From: Ctena decussata | Lineage: Eukaryota; Mollusca; Bivalvia; Lucinida; Lucinidae | Assembly: GCA_963989385.1 (NCBI GenBank) | Contig: OZ022501.1 | Location: 95,774,979 to 95,838,978 of the forward strand | Length of the DNA stretch: 64,000 nt | Direction of reading: 5' to 3' | Part shown: piece after piece, positions 32,901-47,900 of the stretch | Numbering within the stretch: the first letter of the stretch is position 1 | Layout of the letters: every line of letters begins with the position of its first letter | Notes under the pieces: model-generated | Database searches by the model: none | Seen by the model: only the letters and a program-made list of their open reading frames with translations | Told to the model about the DNA's origin: nothing | Position numbers and translations under genes: made by a program

Positions 32901-35900
32901 TCATATTATTTTGAATAGAACAGCTTGCACCTTGGGCATTGATCAGTTGATGTTTGATTATTATCTGAGGAATAGAACATCTAGCAGCTGGAGCATTGAA
33001 CAGCTTGTACTTTGGCCATCGAACAATCTATCAGTATCAGCTTAGGCAGGACTGAGCAAATAAGACAGTCAGACATACAGGACAAGCCTTTCTGGTGTGA
33101 TGGGTGAAATTATACCAGCCATTAGTGCTATATTGGCTCAGGGCAAGGTGAATTTTATAGGTAGTGTGTATGGACAGGTGGATGAAAAAGTATTTGCTTG
33201 ACCATAGCTTTGATTTTCATAACCCTATGCATAGGCATAGAATAGCAAACAACAACTTGCACCTTTGGCAAAGAATAACTTTGGAATGAAACAGCTTGTA
33301 CTATACGCTCTAACTGGAGCGTTCGCTTTGGGAATGGGAGGTTGTGGGTTCAAATCCTGGCCTCGCCATGCCAAAGGCATAAAAAACGGTACTAGGAGCT
33401 CCCTTTAGCTGATGCTTGCCTCTAAAGTGTAGTCCTAGGAAGATAAAGTGAAGTCATCAGGTAGTTATAATCTGTTACTAGATACCTTGTTTGTCGCAAT
33501 AAAAGCTCTACAGAGCTTATGTTTTCTGTTTCTAATATGAGACATTAAATAAAGCCTCTTTATCTTTATATCTTTATTGTACACATAAACCACTTTGCTA
33601 GCTTTAAAGAGCTTGCTGGCCAGGCATGCATTGGAGTCTGGACTGAGTTTGCACATTCTGCTTAGCTAGACGTTACTGCTGGAAATCTATGGACCCCTTC
33701 AAATGGTGTAGACCCACACCAGATGCTGCCAAAACCAGCATCTGGTCATTTGAATCAATTTTAGGATTTTCTCAAGAAAAGATATATTATTTAAATCAAA
33801 TCAGATATCCCTTATATTGAAACTAGACTTTAGTTAGGTGTTTAGTTAGTTAGGTGTTAAGCTAAAAGGTAAATATGGTAGATGCAATTCGAATTGCAAT
33901 GGTGTATTTTCTATTCTAGAGCGCTACATGGCTGACACAAGGGTGAAGAGACAGAACCCTTCCGTTACTATGGAGATGTGTGAAGTTTATAATGAGTTAA
34001 TAAAAGATCTGCTTCAGGTCCCAGGAAGTCAGACATCATATCTTGAGTTGGGAGAACATGCCGAAAAAGGCACTTTTATCAAGGTTTGTAGAAGTTGAAT
34101 GTTCTGGGGCCGTATTCAGAAAACCAGTTAAGTCATTGTTATGCTGTTGCTAAGGCTGAATATCTTTAAAGGAGATTCCCTACAACTATGAAATTTGCTC
34201 TGGAGGAACAGTCTTACACAACTATGAAATTTGCTCTGGAGGAACAGTCTTGTAAGACTGTTCCTCCAGAGCAAATTTCATAGTTGTAGGGATTCTCCTT
34301 CAAAGAAATTTAGCCTTAGCAACAGCATAACAACCACTTAAGTCGTTTTATGAATACAGCCCCTGGACTCAAGATTTGACTCCTTACTCATATGATTATA
34401 AAAATGGTAATTAACCTGACATTCCATATATTGGAAATGGACCTGTCCAAAGAGGCAGGTAGAAAATCCACTCATCAGAAATGGACGAATATGCCATGAA
34501 CATTTATAAAATCATGCTAGGATATTATGCAGAAAGTCACCAGATGGTTGTGAGTTTGAATCTAGGCTTGGTCGTCTGATGACTAGAAAACTCTCAGTAG
34601 AAAACACAGCTGTAAATAAGTACCTTTTTTCAAGGATAAGGCAGTGAAAGGAGAGGGATGTGCTCTGCCTTTCATATGCTGGGCTCAAGATACAGGGGCC
34701 TCTAACTCCCAAAGCCCCTACTGCTACTAGGTTATGGGAAACTGTTACCTTTTTGCATGGAAATATAAGGGAAATGAGCATTCAGTGCTCATTTGCCTTA
34801 TATTTCTTTGTAGGTATCTCAGTAGCAACCATGATGTGATAACATTGTATTCAAAACAGCATTATAATGAATTTCATTACAATGAAGTTGCGCTGTATTT
34901 ACAGAACTCTACCAGTATGCCATTGAGAGATTCCACTGAGGCTACTCAACAGTTCCGGCAAGGGTTGTCTCGGCGCACAGAACAGACAACAGATTATGGC
35001 CCAGCAAACAGAAATGCTGCCACACTCATACATCTCGATCTGAAAGTGGTGAGTTATGGTAAATGGGTATACTTTCAGGGGAAGCAACTCTGCCATTTTC
35101 TTTTTTGACTCCCATCTGATATGGGGTCAATTCTTAAAGGATAGAATTTGCTCCTACAGGAGCAAATTCTCTCCTTTAAGAGTTGACCTCTTTTGGAAGG
35201 ATTTTAATATCCAGGGTTGCAAACAGGAAATGGAAAAAGTTTTTTCCCCTTGTAAACATGGCAGAAAAGCATGGAAGTGTGCCCAAACACCTTTTACAGT
35301 ATATCTAGATAAATTATAAATTAGTTTAACATATTATGTAGTAGGTATTAGAGATCTTCAAAATATAAGGTGGCATATTCAGGGGTCTTTATTATTTGAG
35401 TTTCAAAAAAAAAAAATTAAGTAAACATAAAGAAACAAAAGGACTTAAAAAAAGTAAAAAAGTGAAAGAATAAAATAGAAAGAATATCTTTTTGTCACAG
35501 TAACATTGCTTTCATGCTAGTTTAGGTTGAATTGGTTAGCATTAGAGGGCCTTTTGAGGCCCTTTTATTTTTCTAGCACAAGTTGGAAAAATTTAGATGT
35601 ATATAGTGTCATCAAATTGAATACACACTGCATGTATGTAGTTAATAAAGAAATCCACATTCTTAATACTGAATTGTATGCATGCTTATGTAGAACAAGT
35701 AAAGTGACTTTTCCAAGACTAATTTATGATCATTTTGTAAGGGTCAGCAGTCAAAGTCAACAAAAGTGAGCTTAAAGTTGTATTGAATGGAGATAAACAG
35801 ATACAATTTTACTTAAATGGTTTTAATGTAGCTGCTGTAACTCAGTTGTCCCAGTTACTTAAATGACAGTCATTGTGTATACTGTCTTTGTAATTACTTA

Positions 35901-38900
35901 TAACTATTGAAGTATCCTAAATTGTGTATTCCAAACTCTTTAAAATATACTGTAATTACTTGTAATATTGAAGTATCATCATATATTCTCCAAACTCTTC
36001 AAAACAAGAAGCATGTCGGTGTGTCCTTTTCTTACTCTCAACTCGATATGTACCTGTATATCTGTTTGTCAGTTTACTGCAACTGAATTTCACATTATCA
36101 TTAGAGTGTTTTGGTTTTTACTCAACTGTTTGGAGTGTAAGGTGAATTGGTACAATTTCAGGGGAGGTAATTCATTTTTATTGTCTCGCCTGCGAAGCAG
36201 AGGCGAGACATATGTATTGCTTTTCCGGTGTCGGCGGCGGCGGCGTAAACTTTTGTCGAGTTTTTTTGTTTAGGTCATTTTCTCAGAAACTATAAGGGCT
36301 AGAGCCATGAAACTTGGTACATGCATACATCTGGAAGAGTAGATCTCAAAGCCATCATCAATATTGAGTCTTGACCTATATTTTACGGTTGACTGACTTT
36401 GCAATTTTTGTCGAGTTTTTTCGTTTAGGTCATTTTCTCAGAAACTATAAGGGCTAGAGCCATGAAACTTGGTACATGCATACATCTGGATGAGGAGATC
36501 TCAAAGCTATCATCAATACTGAGTCTTGACCTATATTTTACGGTTGACTGACTTCGTAATTTTTTGTCGAGTTTTTGCGTTTAGGTCATTTTCTCAAGAA
36601 CTATAAGGGCTAGAGCCATGAAACTTGGTACATGCATACATCTGGAAGAATAAATCTGAAAGCCATCATCAATTCTGAGCCTTGACCTACATTTTACAGT
36701 TGACTGACTTTGCAATTTTTTGTCGAGTTTTTGCGTTTAGGTCATTTTCTCAGAAACTATAAGGGCTAGAGCCATGAAACTTGGGTCATACATTCATCTG
36801 AAAGAGAAAAGCTCAAAGTCATCATCATTATTGAGTCTTTACCAACAGTTTACGGTTGACTGACTTTGCTTTTTTTTTTTCAAGTTTTCGCGTTTAGGTC
36901 ATTTTCTCAGAAACTGTAAGGGCTAGAGCCAAGAAACTTGGTTCATGCATACATCTTTGCTGCTTTACCTTTGTTTTGTGACAAAGCGCCAGCAGGCGAG
37001 ACACAGCATTCCGCGGAATTCTTGTTTTACCACCTTTCTCACTCGGGGTCTGCTCTGAAAAGAAAGAATTTGCCCCTCTAGGAACAATTCTTTTCTTTTA
37101 AGAGTAGAGCCTTTGGGAAATGTTCTTTTGTCCATGAAAGCAAGTAGGAAGTCATAAAAGTTGTCTCCCCCATCAAAAAATGGAATAAAAGCATCAGGGT
37201 TTACTCACATATCTTAGTCAGTTACTGTAATTATTAAACATGTTGATTTTGCTATCTATGTGCACCAGTAGAATGGCAAATTATCCCACTGGACACTCAA
37301 GATTGTATCAACATTTAATCAAGGTTGATTCAATGTCCTGACATTGAATCAACCTTGATTCAATGTTGATTTAACCTTGAATGCTTGCTGGGATGTACCA
37401 TTGAGTTGATATTAGTGTCTGAATGTTTAGGATAAATAAGGTATTTTAAAGTTGGTCATCAATAGAAGTAAAAGTGTTCATATTTGTAAAAAAAAAAAAA
37501 AAACTACTTTTTTCTTTTCAATTTAATACCTCTGTGTCATTTCAAAAGAAAATTTTAATAACATTTTGTCAAACAAAGCTTTGGTACACAAGTTCAAATA
37601 AATTAGTTCCTATTTATCTCAATTTAAATATTTGAATATAGCATAGTTGCAATGGAATTTTGACTTCTAACTAAATGTTCTATATTGAAAAATTACCCTA
37701 TTGCCTCTATATATTCGAACAACTTAACCTTTTATAAATTTTCTATAATTATTGGGCTAGGCTATCTTTGAAATTGGACAAGTCCATTTGAGCCACGTCA
37801 TGTGACTTCCAACAATGTGGCAAATTTGTTATGTGATAAATTATTCAGGTCATCCCTCTAATTTTTACAGGATAATCAGATACCTCACTGCTGGCTCTCA
37901 GAAACCTCACTGTTGGCTCTGTGGCTTGAATCACTTCCATAGATGGCTGATGTGACAAGCAAAGGCTCTGATCAGACTGCACATAAGTGCAGTCTTATCT
38001 GAGCCTTTGCTTGTCACCGATGCTAAGTTGTTGCAAGCCACATGATGTACCTCATTTGTCAGAATAACAACTTCTGGCAAAAAAAGAACAGCCATGATCA
38101 GACTGCCTCCTAACAAACTTTTGAGATAAAATAAAAACAAGCAAACAAATCGATTATTATTCATTGAACCACTGTTTATATAAGATATACAGCCCTTCAA
38201 AATAGGTAAAACAAGCTCTCCAAAGGACTGTCATATATACTTAGTAAAACAATTGAAGGATATTAAAATTCTGTGATTATTTTTACTTAAAACAAAATCT
38301 TTACAAATTTCAATATGCATGCATTCAATAGTATCGGGTTATCTACAATTAAAAGAATGGCCAATTAAAGTCACGCTTAAGTGGTTACAGTACAGTACCG
38401 CTCCAAATGGAATAACCCCTACATTATGAATTCACAAACATGCGTACTTATCGCTATATTGTTGCCAATAACAGTTTTAAGGAGTTGAATGGTTTACCGT
38501 ACGGAGGCAATCATTCCCACAAAACATTAATGACACAATAAAAACATTTGACACATTTGCAAATTTGAAGAATTAAGACTACTCCTACTCACTGTCCTGG
38601 ATATTCGTTAGTTTAGCCTTGATCAGCAGCAGAATAGTTGGCATCAGAATATTGTAAGAAGCGCTTAAATGATCAGGCAAGCTGCCTATTTGAATAACTT
38701 GCTAAAAAGGAGGTTTCAACTCAATTTTAATTGTTTGCGATTTTTTGCAGCAGGGGGTCTGTACATTTGGAATGGTACCATACAGTAACCACTGTAGCGT
38801 GACGCTAATTAATCCTGTGCATCGATTGCATACACCCGGTACAAGTACATGCATGCACATTTAATTTGATATATATTCCATTAAAAGTCACAAATAGGAT

Positions 38901-41900
38901 TAAAATTTAATATCCTTCAATTGTTTTACTAAGTATATTAATGTGGTTATTCTGGATTAGATATTTTTGAATATCATTTGTGAACTGTTTTGTCTCTGGA
39001 AGTGTGTGAATCTGTACAGGTTAATTTCTTTTTCATTTTGTTATCATAATATTTTGACTGGCAAAGTTATATTGTTTACTTTTTTTTTTATGCCCCCGTG
39101 ACGACAGTCAGGGGGCATTAAGATTTGCCCCTGTCTGTCCGTCTGTCCGTCTGTCTGTTCGTCACGCTTTATAGTATAGAGTTTGTGTAATCAACTCCTC
39201 CTACAGTTTTCAATGGAACTTTTTCAAACTTTGCATACATGTTGTGGACATATTGAAGATGTGCATGTGGATTTTTGATGGAGCTAAAATTAATTTTGAC
39301 AGATTTACGGCCTTTTGAACTTAGTCATTTTAGGCAAATTTTGTATAGTAGGATATAGAGTTTGTGTAATCAACTCCTCCCACAGTTTTCAATGGATCTT
39401 TTTCAAACTTTGCATACATGTTGTGGACATATTGAAGATGTGCATGTGGGTTTTTGTTGGACCTAGAATAAATTTTGACAAAATTACGGCCTTTTGAACT
39501 TAGTCATTTTATGCAAATTTTTGCATTCTATGGTATAGAGTTTGTGTAATTAACTTCTCTCACAGTTTTTAATGGATCTTTTTCAAACCTTGCATACATG
39601 CTGTGAATGTATTGAAGATGTGCATGTGGATTTTTGTTGGACCTAGAATTAATTTTGACAGAATTACAGCCTTTTGAACTTAGTCATTTTAGGCAATTTT
39701 TCACATTCCAGGGTATAGAGTTTGTGTAATCAACTCCTCTCACAGTTTTCAATGAATCTTTTTTAAACCTTACATACATGCTGTGAATGTATTGAAGATG
39801 TGCATGTGGGTTTTTGTTGGACCTAGAATTAATTTTGACAGAACATTGGCCTTTTGAACTAAGTCATTTTAGGGAAATTTTTGCATTGTAGAGTATGGAG
39901 TTTCTGTTATCAATTGGCTCCACAGTTTTCAGTGGATCTTTTTCAAACCTTGTCTACATATTGTGGACATATTTGAAGATATGCATGAGGCATTTTGATA
40001 GATCTAGAATTAATTTTGACAGAATCACAGCCTTTTTATCCCCCGACCGTAAGGTTCGGGGGATATAGCGGACCGTAGGGTTCGGGGGATATAACGATGA
40101 GCCTGGCGTCCGTCCGTCCGTCCGTCCGTCCGTCCGTCTGTCCGTCCGTCCGTCCGTAAACATTTTCTTGTCCGCTCTATATCTTGAATACCCTTTGGAA
40201 TATTTTCATGATACTTCACAGTTATGTAGAACAGGTCATGGCGATGTGTCGCGTACAAGAATGGTAACTCTTGCTATTGTACTTTATGAATTATCTCCCC
40301 TTTGGTGATTTTTTGGCAGATTCGTGTCCGCTCTGTAACTTGAATACCCTTTGGAATATTTTCATGATACTTCACAGAAATGTAGAACAGGTCATGGCAA
40401 TGTGTCGCAAACAAGAATGACAACTCTTGCTTTCTCACTTTTTGAGTTATTTCCCCTTGATTGTTTTAGGTGTGATTTTTTGGCAGATTCGTGTCCGCTC
40501 TATAACTTTAATACCCTTTGGAATATTCTCATGATACTTCACAGTTATGTAGAACAGGTCATGACGGTGTGTCGCGAACAAGAATGACAACTCTTGCTTT
40601 TTTACTTTTTGAGTTATTTCCCCTTGATCATTTTAGGTATGATTTCGTGTCCGCTTTATAACTTGAATACCTTTTGGTATATTTTCATGATACTTCACAG
40701 ATATGTAGAACAGGTCATGACAATGTGTCATGAACAAGAATGACAACTCCTGCTTTCTTACTTTTGGAGTTATTTCCCCTTGATGGTATTAGGTGTGATT
40801 TCGTGTCCGCTCTATAACTTGAATACCTTTTGGAATATTTTCATGATACTTCACAGATATGTAGAACAGGTCATGATGATGTGTCGCGAACAAGAATGAC
40901 AACTCTTGCTTTCTTACTTTTGGAGTTATTTCCCTTTGATGATTTTAGGTGTCCGCTTCATAGCTTGTATACCTTTTGAAATATTTTCTTGATACTTCAC
41001 AGATATGCAGAACAGGTCATGACAATTTGTCTCATACATGAATGATAACTCTTGCTTTTATACTTTGTGAGTTATTTCCCTTTGGTAGTTTGAGCTGCTG
41101 TTTGAGTCTCTGCTCCATATCTGTATAACCCTGGCCAGCTCCAGAATTTGAATAACCATGTACCTTTTAGAATATTGATGATCATGCTATGATATCGTAT
41201 CAGTGTTCCTCACTCTCTCTGACCCCTCCATATTCCCGTGCCCCCTCCCACTACCCCCCCCCCCCAAAAATTTTTTTTTTCCAGATTTGAATTCTTTGTC
41301 TAAATTCACTTACTAGAGAGCTCAAAATTAGGTTTGTAGGGCTTGTACTTAAGAAGTTATTCACACATTTTGAAAGTTGAATGTATCGTATGCTATACAT
41401 TTGTGTATGTGGTGGCTGTTTGAGATATAACCTCGTTTTAGCAGTCAAACATACTGTTTTAGTCTGAGTGTTAGATAATCATGCATCTGTTAACAGTTAG
41501 TATCAATCAGAAGCATAAAAGAACGACAATATATTACTAATATGTGTTTTGAAGTGCACCCTTTTTACCAAGGCCCATGGGGGTCTTCGGTCGGGGGATT
41601 TGCCATCTCCTCTGATGGCTATTTTTAACTTAGTTTATTTGGGCAATTTTTTACATGGTAGGGTATGTTTTCAATGGATTCTTTGTAGGTGTTTTATGGA
41701 TATACACGTCATGTGACAGGCGCTGCACGGGGGCATCATTAGTGTCTTACAGACACAATTTTCTAGTTCTTTTTTATAATCATCACTTTTAAATAATCTA
41801 TACCTTTAGAGTTGCTTAGCTTTTTTCAATGCATGATTCGTATAGTATCTTTTTGTTGTTAGAGGCCTGACACTCCTAAGACTGAAATTCTTGAACTGGT

Positions 41901-44900
41901 AACAACATTTTTACTGTTGTATCAAAACATACTATACATTGGACTGAAAACATATCTGATCAAATCCAGTTAGGACAAGCAATCTGTCCATTCCTTTTGT
42001 GAAAATTTAATAAAATATGTTTTTCCTAATATCAAGAACAATCATTTATACATTTGTACAATCCAAAATATTAAAAGAACAGTCATCTACATCTAAACAA
42101 TACATGCAAGTCTGTTGATCTGACTGGTATGGATTGTGTAAAAGACTGTTCTTAAAACAGACTGGCATGGCATGTATCATGACTGGTATTGAGTTGATCT
42201 GTTTTCATTTGAATGTATAATATTATTAGAATTAATTTGAAATGTTGTTGAGTTTGTCAGTTGCTGTTTATATTCTTTGCCCCATACTGGAAAATTGCAT
42301 GAAATCCATTTATGTACAGATAAGGCTGAGACCAGCCTGCATATCATGGCAGTGTTAGAAGACCTTTCTACTAAGCATATATACCGTAATGTGTGTAAGT
42401 ATTGGGACACCTACAATAATTAATTTTCCATTTGTCCCATATGGAAAATTAATTGTTTTAGGTGTCCCAAAATTTAGACACATTACAGTAATACCTTACC
42501 TGTCATAGCAAACAGAAAATACTCTGGTCAGCCTGCACAGGTGTGCAGGCTGACCAGGGTCTTTTCGGTTTGCCAATGTCAACTTACCTACATATTTTTC
42601 CCTTGCTCAGGTTTATATTAATTTGCATTTGAATGGTATTCTGTGCTTATCTCGACACTTGAAAAGAATTTTCAAATGATCACAACTTTGTATTTGGTTG
42701 GTTGGTGTGTCCTGGTGAGTCTTAAAGATTTTATTGGTTTTCCATATTATTATCTGCTTTATCAAGCATCATTTCAATGGCCTTTTGAAGATTTTCGGCT
42801 TTGTACAGTCACATACCAAATGTGAATTTTGAACTCTGATTTGTTAGGTTGATATGTTTCTGAAACCGAACTTAAAATTGGATACAAACTTGCAATAACA
42901 TAGGTTATTTGTTGAGAAATATTATAAAGAGGGAAAAAGTAACATCTTCATATAAAGCAGTTTAGCTTATGGTGTTATTTCAAGTGCTTCATGTGTTAAT
43001 TTGAATAGTTTTGGTTAGAAAATCTAAATTGTGTTAAATATTTTTAAGCACTGACTGTAAAGTGTTTGGAATACTTAAAGTGTTTTTAAAATTGGGGAAA
43101 AAATTGTTTGTTAATTGTCATAAGCTAATGTTTTTCAGTTGTTTTGTTAGAGCTGTTTGCTTGTGTTATTTTTGTTATGTTTGATGTGTGTTCTCAGTGA
43201 TAGAGTTTCTCACCATTTTACTCATTTTGCATTTGCACAGTAGGAGCTCAACTTCTGAAACTTTTGTATAAGTAGCATTATTGTATGTCTTTAGGGATAA
43301 AAAATTCACAAACTTGTTCCCACATACACGTTGAAGTCTGAGTTATGATGATGATGAAAATAGCATATACTACATCAGTTTTTGTACTACAGAGCTCCAG
43401 ATGATATGAGGTTTGGAGGATAGTTCTGAGATAATTTAACTTATTTCTCAACAAAAATATGTTGTGTCCCCTCATTAGAACTGTCTCAGTGAGAATTAGG
43501 GGTCACAACATACATTTTTATGCAGAAATATTGAAAGTTATCCTTAAATTATCAGTGTTATTCCTTCTTATCTGGAACACTGCTGTACCATTACAATACA
43601 GAGGATTTTTGGGCCTTGGAGAGATACTCATGATACATTTCTAACAAAAGTACTGCCCATTCATCTCAAAACAACCATTTTTGGTTTGCGTGTTGCTAAG
43701 GTTCAGGAAGGAATTTTATTGTAACCCACTGTGTGTCTGTGTCCCCAGCTGTCTGTGCAGGCATTTATATGTTTTAGTTCTAGATTTTTTTTTTTTTCAG
43801 AAGACCCTGAGCTGAGCTATGCTGTCATGTGCCAGCTCTTCTTATAGACTAGAATCACTATCAGATGCATTATTTGAATGATACTTTAAGACAAGGAGTT
43901 GAGAATTTATTGAATAACATCTAAACAGATATCTTGTTTCCATGACTATGTCCCAATATAAGTATTCAGACAAATGTTAACCCAGTAAAAAAATAAAACC
44001 TTATTGTCATTTTATAAGATGCAGACATCAAGTAGGAGTAGCAATTACATGTTGTTAAGTATACATTAGTTTGTTGTATGGTTTCCACCTAATTTCTATG
44101 TTGGAAACAAAATGAAACTACATTCACTTAAATACGGGATATTTAATTTGTATCTTCCACTCCAGGTTGTTGGAGAGAATCCATCCCCTAACAGATCTCG
44201 CTTCACCATCGTAAAACTTCCAGGTCTAGAGAAGCTGTCAGATGACCCTAACCAGCTGAGACATAGAGAGGGACCAGCCCTTAGTAAAGCCCTTATTTCT
44301 CTCAACCAGGTGGTCACTTCACTTTCAAGCAACCCATATCCTGACCGGGTGATTAATTACAGGTAAAACTTAGTTTTCTGGAGAAATTTATCTTGACATA
44401 AAAGAGAACTGAGCAAATTTGTCTGTTTGAAAACATGTCCTGTCTACCAAACTCTTCCAGATTTTTCTCCCTTGCATCAGTTGCTATGTCTTTCATGCTT
44501 TTGCTATCAACTTAAACATCATAGATTTTTTTGATTTTTGACAAATCATTTTGCAAATGCATGACTGATTCATCTGCTAATACTGTATTTGATCTAATTA
44601 TGGCACAAACTCTTGTAAGTGCACACTTATAGCATTTCTGTGATACATGATTACAAGGGCACATATTTTTCCCGATTTATCGCTTTGTTTGCTTGTTTAC
44701 AAAAGCTACAGAATCTAAGCACATTGTTTGCTTGTTTACAAAAGCTACAGAATCTATCAGTTTCAATTGTAAAGCTTCTTCATCCTTCTGTGACTTTATC
44801 TGATGGTTCTACCGTGAAATTCTGCTTGATTCTATTCCTAATCAATGTCTCAAAATTTAATGTCCACAATTTAGGAGGAAAGTTTACTTCATGTTTCTGC

Positions 44901-47900
44901 TGCCATTTTGAAAAAGTTAAGCACACAGTATGCTAATTAGATCGAATACAGTATATAGTATAATACAGTATGAATGTGGTATCTAGACTTTAGAATTCTT
45001 CAATAATTCACAACTTATCTCAAGCCTATTGAAAGTGTTTTATGCCATCTTCTACATGTATTTTATTGTAGTGACTCAAAGCTTACACTTCTGCTGAAAA
45101 ACGAGCTTGGTGGAAACTGTAAGACTCGTAGTATTCTGTGTCTGAAGCCGACAACTGATCAGAATACACTCTCGTCAATACTCAACTTCACCACAAGACT
45201 AACTCAAGTGAAGTGCTTCCCTATTGTGAATGACAGTTATGCTCAGGTATGTACCATGTTGATCCTAAATATATCAAATGTCTTCAGCTATAACCAGGGA
45301 ATTTTTCTGTTCCTAAATGTTGCCATAGGTATATCTAAATTAGTCTTGTATAATTCTGTTTTAAGATGAGGTTTTCCTTGTGAAACAATGCCAAAAATCA
45401 AGATCCATTTTGGAGAAAGATTTAGATTGTTTGGGTTGTTTCAGAAGGCAGAAAACATATCTGAATAAACATGGTACAGACTGAAATGTCAAAGCAAACA
45501 AGGCAAACCCAGGTCATACTGCTCTAACAAGCTATCTCATCAGGGTCAGCACTGCTTACACTAACGTTATAAATAATGTAACCTGGGTCCAGTCGTTTAA
45601 AACTAATGGCAGTCTTAGGTATCGATATGTAAAATTTTCAACACAAAAAAAGAAAAAAAAAACAGTTTCTATCTGACAATGTTAGGAAAATTATCAGTGA
45701 AATGACAAACAATACAGACCCTGGTGCCGTATTCATAAAACGACTTAAGTCGTTGCTATGCTGTTGCTAAGGCTAAATTTCTTTGAAGGGGATTCCCTAC
45801 AACTATGAAATTTGCTCTGGAGGAACAGTCTTACAAAGACTGTTCCTCCAGACAAAATTTCATAGTTGTAGGGAATCTCCAACATAGAATTTTACCCTTA
45901 GCAACAGCATAGCAATGACTTAAGTTGTTTTATGAATACAGACCCTGATCAGACTGCTCCTTTGTGATCTTTGTCTTATCTGTTTGTGTATATCTCTTTA
46001 CTGAAGAACTCGAGTCAGTATTTTAATGATATCTGAGTGGTGCTATATTGATACAAGAACCTTTATTTCATGGACTAGAAATGGCAGAAGAGTTAGATGA
46101 AGAGACTAAAGTATGTGACCATGTTATCATAATATTGAGCAACATTATGTGACAGCCAACAATGTGGCAATTTCGCCATGTGATATTCAGATACCCCACC
46201 GTTTGCTCTATGGCTTGGGCTTCTTCCATAGATGGCTAATGTGGCAAGCAGAGGTTCAGATCAGACTGCACTTGTGTGCAGTCTGGTCAGAGCCTTTGCT
46301 TATCACAAGAACCACATTGTTGGAAATCACATGATGTGGCTCATGTCATAACAGTATATTGCTAGAATATGAGTTGTTTGTTGTTTTGCATATTAGTTTT
46401 AGGGCTATACATGTATTACCTGGTTGTCTTAGCTTGCTGTAAATAAAATTTGAATCAATCAAGTATCCCCAACACCAGCAGAATCTGTACCATGTCTTCA
46501 TTGATTTCAAAAAAGCCTTTGACAGGGTATGGCATGCAGCCTTATGGGCCACCATGCAGAAGTACAATATCAGTGCAAATCTAGTTCGCACCATTGAGCA
46601 GCTATATGATAAGGCTACAGCGACAGGTGCAGTCATGAACGAAGGGATCATGTCTGATGCTCAGGAAGAACATGATGGAAAGGTTAGCATAGGCGGCAGG
46701 GATATCACCAATCTGCGATTTTTAGATGACATAGATGCTCTAGCTGAGGAAGAGCAGGCACTAGAAGCCCTAGTTGAGAGTCGACCAAACCTCCACAAGG
46801 TATAAGATGGAGATCAGTGCTGAGAAGACCAAACTGATGACAAACAGTGCAGTTGGCATCCAGAGGGAGATCAAGGTAAAAGGGCAGAAGCTGGGTACTG
46901 TAACAAGCTTCAAATACCTTGTAGCAGTTGTCTCAGATAATGGCTGAAAACAGGAGGTTCTCTCAAGGATTGCACAAGCCACTTCAGCTCTTACCAGGCT
47001 GAAACCAATTTGGAAAAATAACAACATATGTCTTGGATCAAAGGTGAAACTTATGCGCTCGCTTGTCATTTCCATATTTCTGTATGCCTGTGAATCATGG
47101 ACCTTGACAACAGAGTTAGGGAAAAGAATGCAGGCCTTTGAAATGAGATGCTACCAAAGGTTACTGAACATTTCATACAAGGACCAGATAACCAATGAGG
47201 AGGTTCGCAGAAAGATCCAAGCAGTCTTTGGAGACTATGATGAACTCCTGACACTGGTCAAGAAACGGAAACTAAGGTGGTTTGGCCACATCTCAAGGTC
47301 GTCTGGTTTAGCAAAGACGATTCTGCAGGGCACAGTTAAAGGAAAAAGAAGAAGAGGCAGACAGAAGAAGAGGTGGGAAGACAATATTAAAGAGTGGACA
47401 GGGATGGATTTTGCCAGCTCAACTAGGGCAGCTGAAAACAGGACAAGGTGGAAGGGGATTTCGAAGTCATCTGTGGTGCCTCAACGACCTAGTAAGGTTA
47501 TGGGATAGAATAGAATAGAAAACAGTCATTTAGAAAATACGATTACTTCAAATGAGTGTATTTGATGCTAGTGCCACATATGTATGTATCTTCGGGCATA
47601 GGTATTCACCAGTTTATAATATTAGGAAATTGAAAAAGTTTGGCTCAGAAGGCAATGGGATCTGATAATGTATGCAGGGTAAATCTAAGCCCTAACAAAG
47701 CAGATACTTTGAGATAAACTGAAATTAACAGCTAGTCAGTATATTCTAGCACTGTTTGAACTGGAAAGTTCATTTCATGCAATATTGTTTCTTACACACT
47801 TACAGGACATCTACTAGGATTAGATATTTCATTTGAAACTTCTTGCTGATTCTGAGAAGAGATGAATATTTTGCTCTGATAGAGTAAATTTTACGTGATT

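Noticed and set aside
34813..35048. Upstream acceptor (tttctttgtag) for CCDC78-like exon 4
   Set aside because: It would place TAG in frame after three codons; the acceptor ending at 34904 keeps the kinesin alignment and phase.
39954..40258. Frames rich in TDGR repeats
   Set aside because: Translation of the (CCGT)n microsatellite in element E4.
47044..47508. Independent host gene of 154 residues
   Set aside because: It is the C-terminal part of a LINE protein and lies downstream of its reverse transcriptase block.
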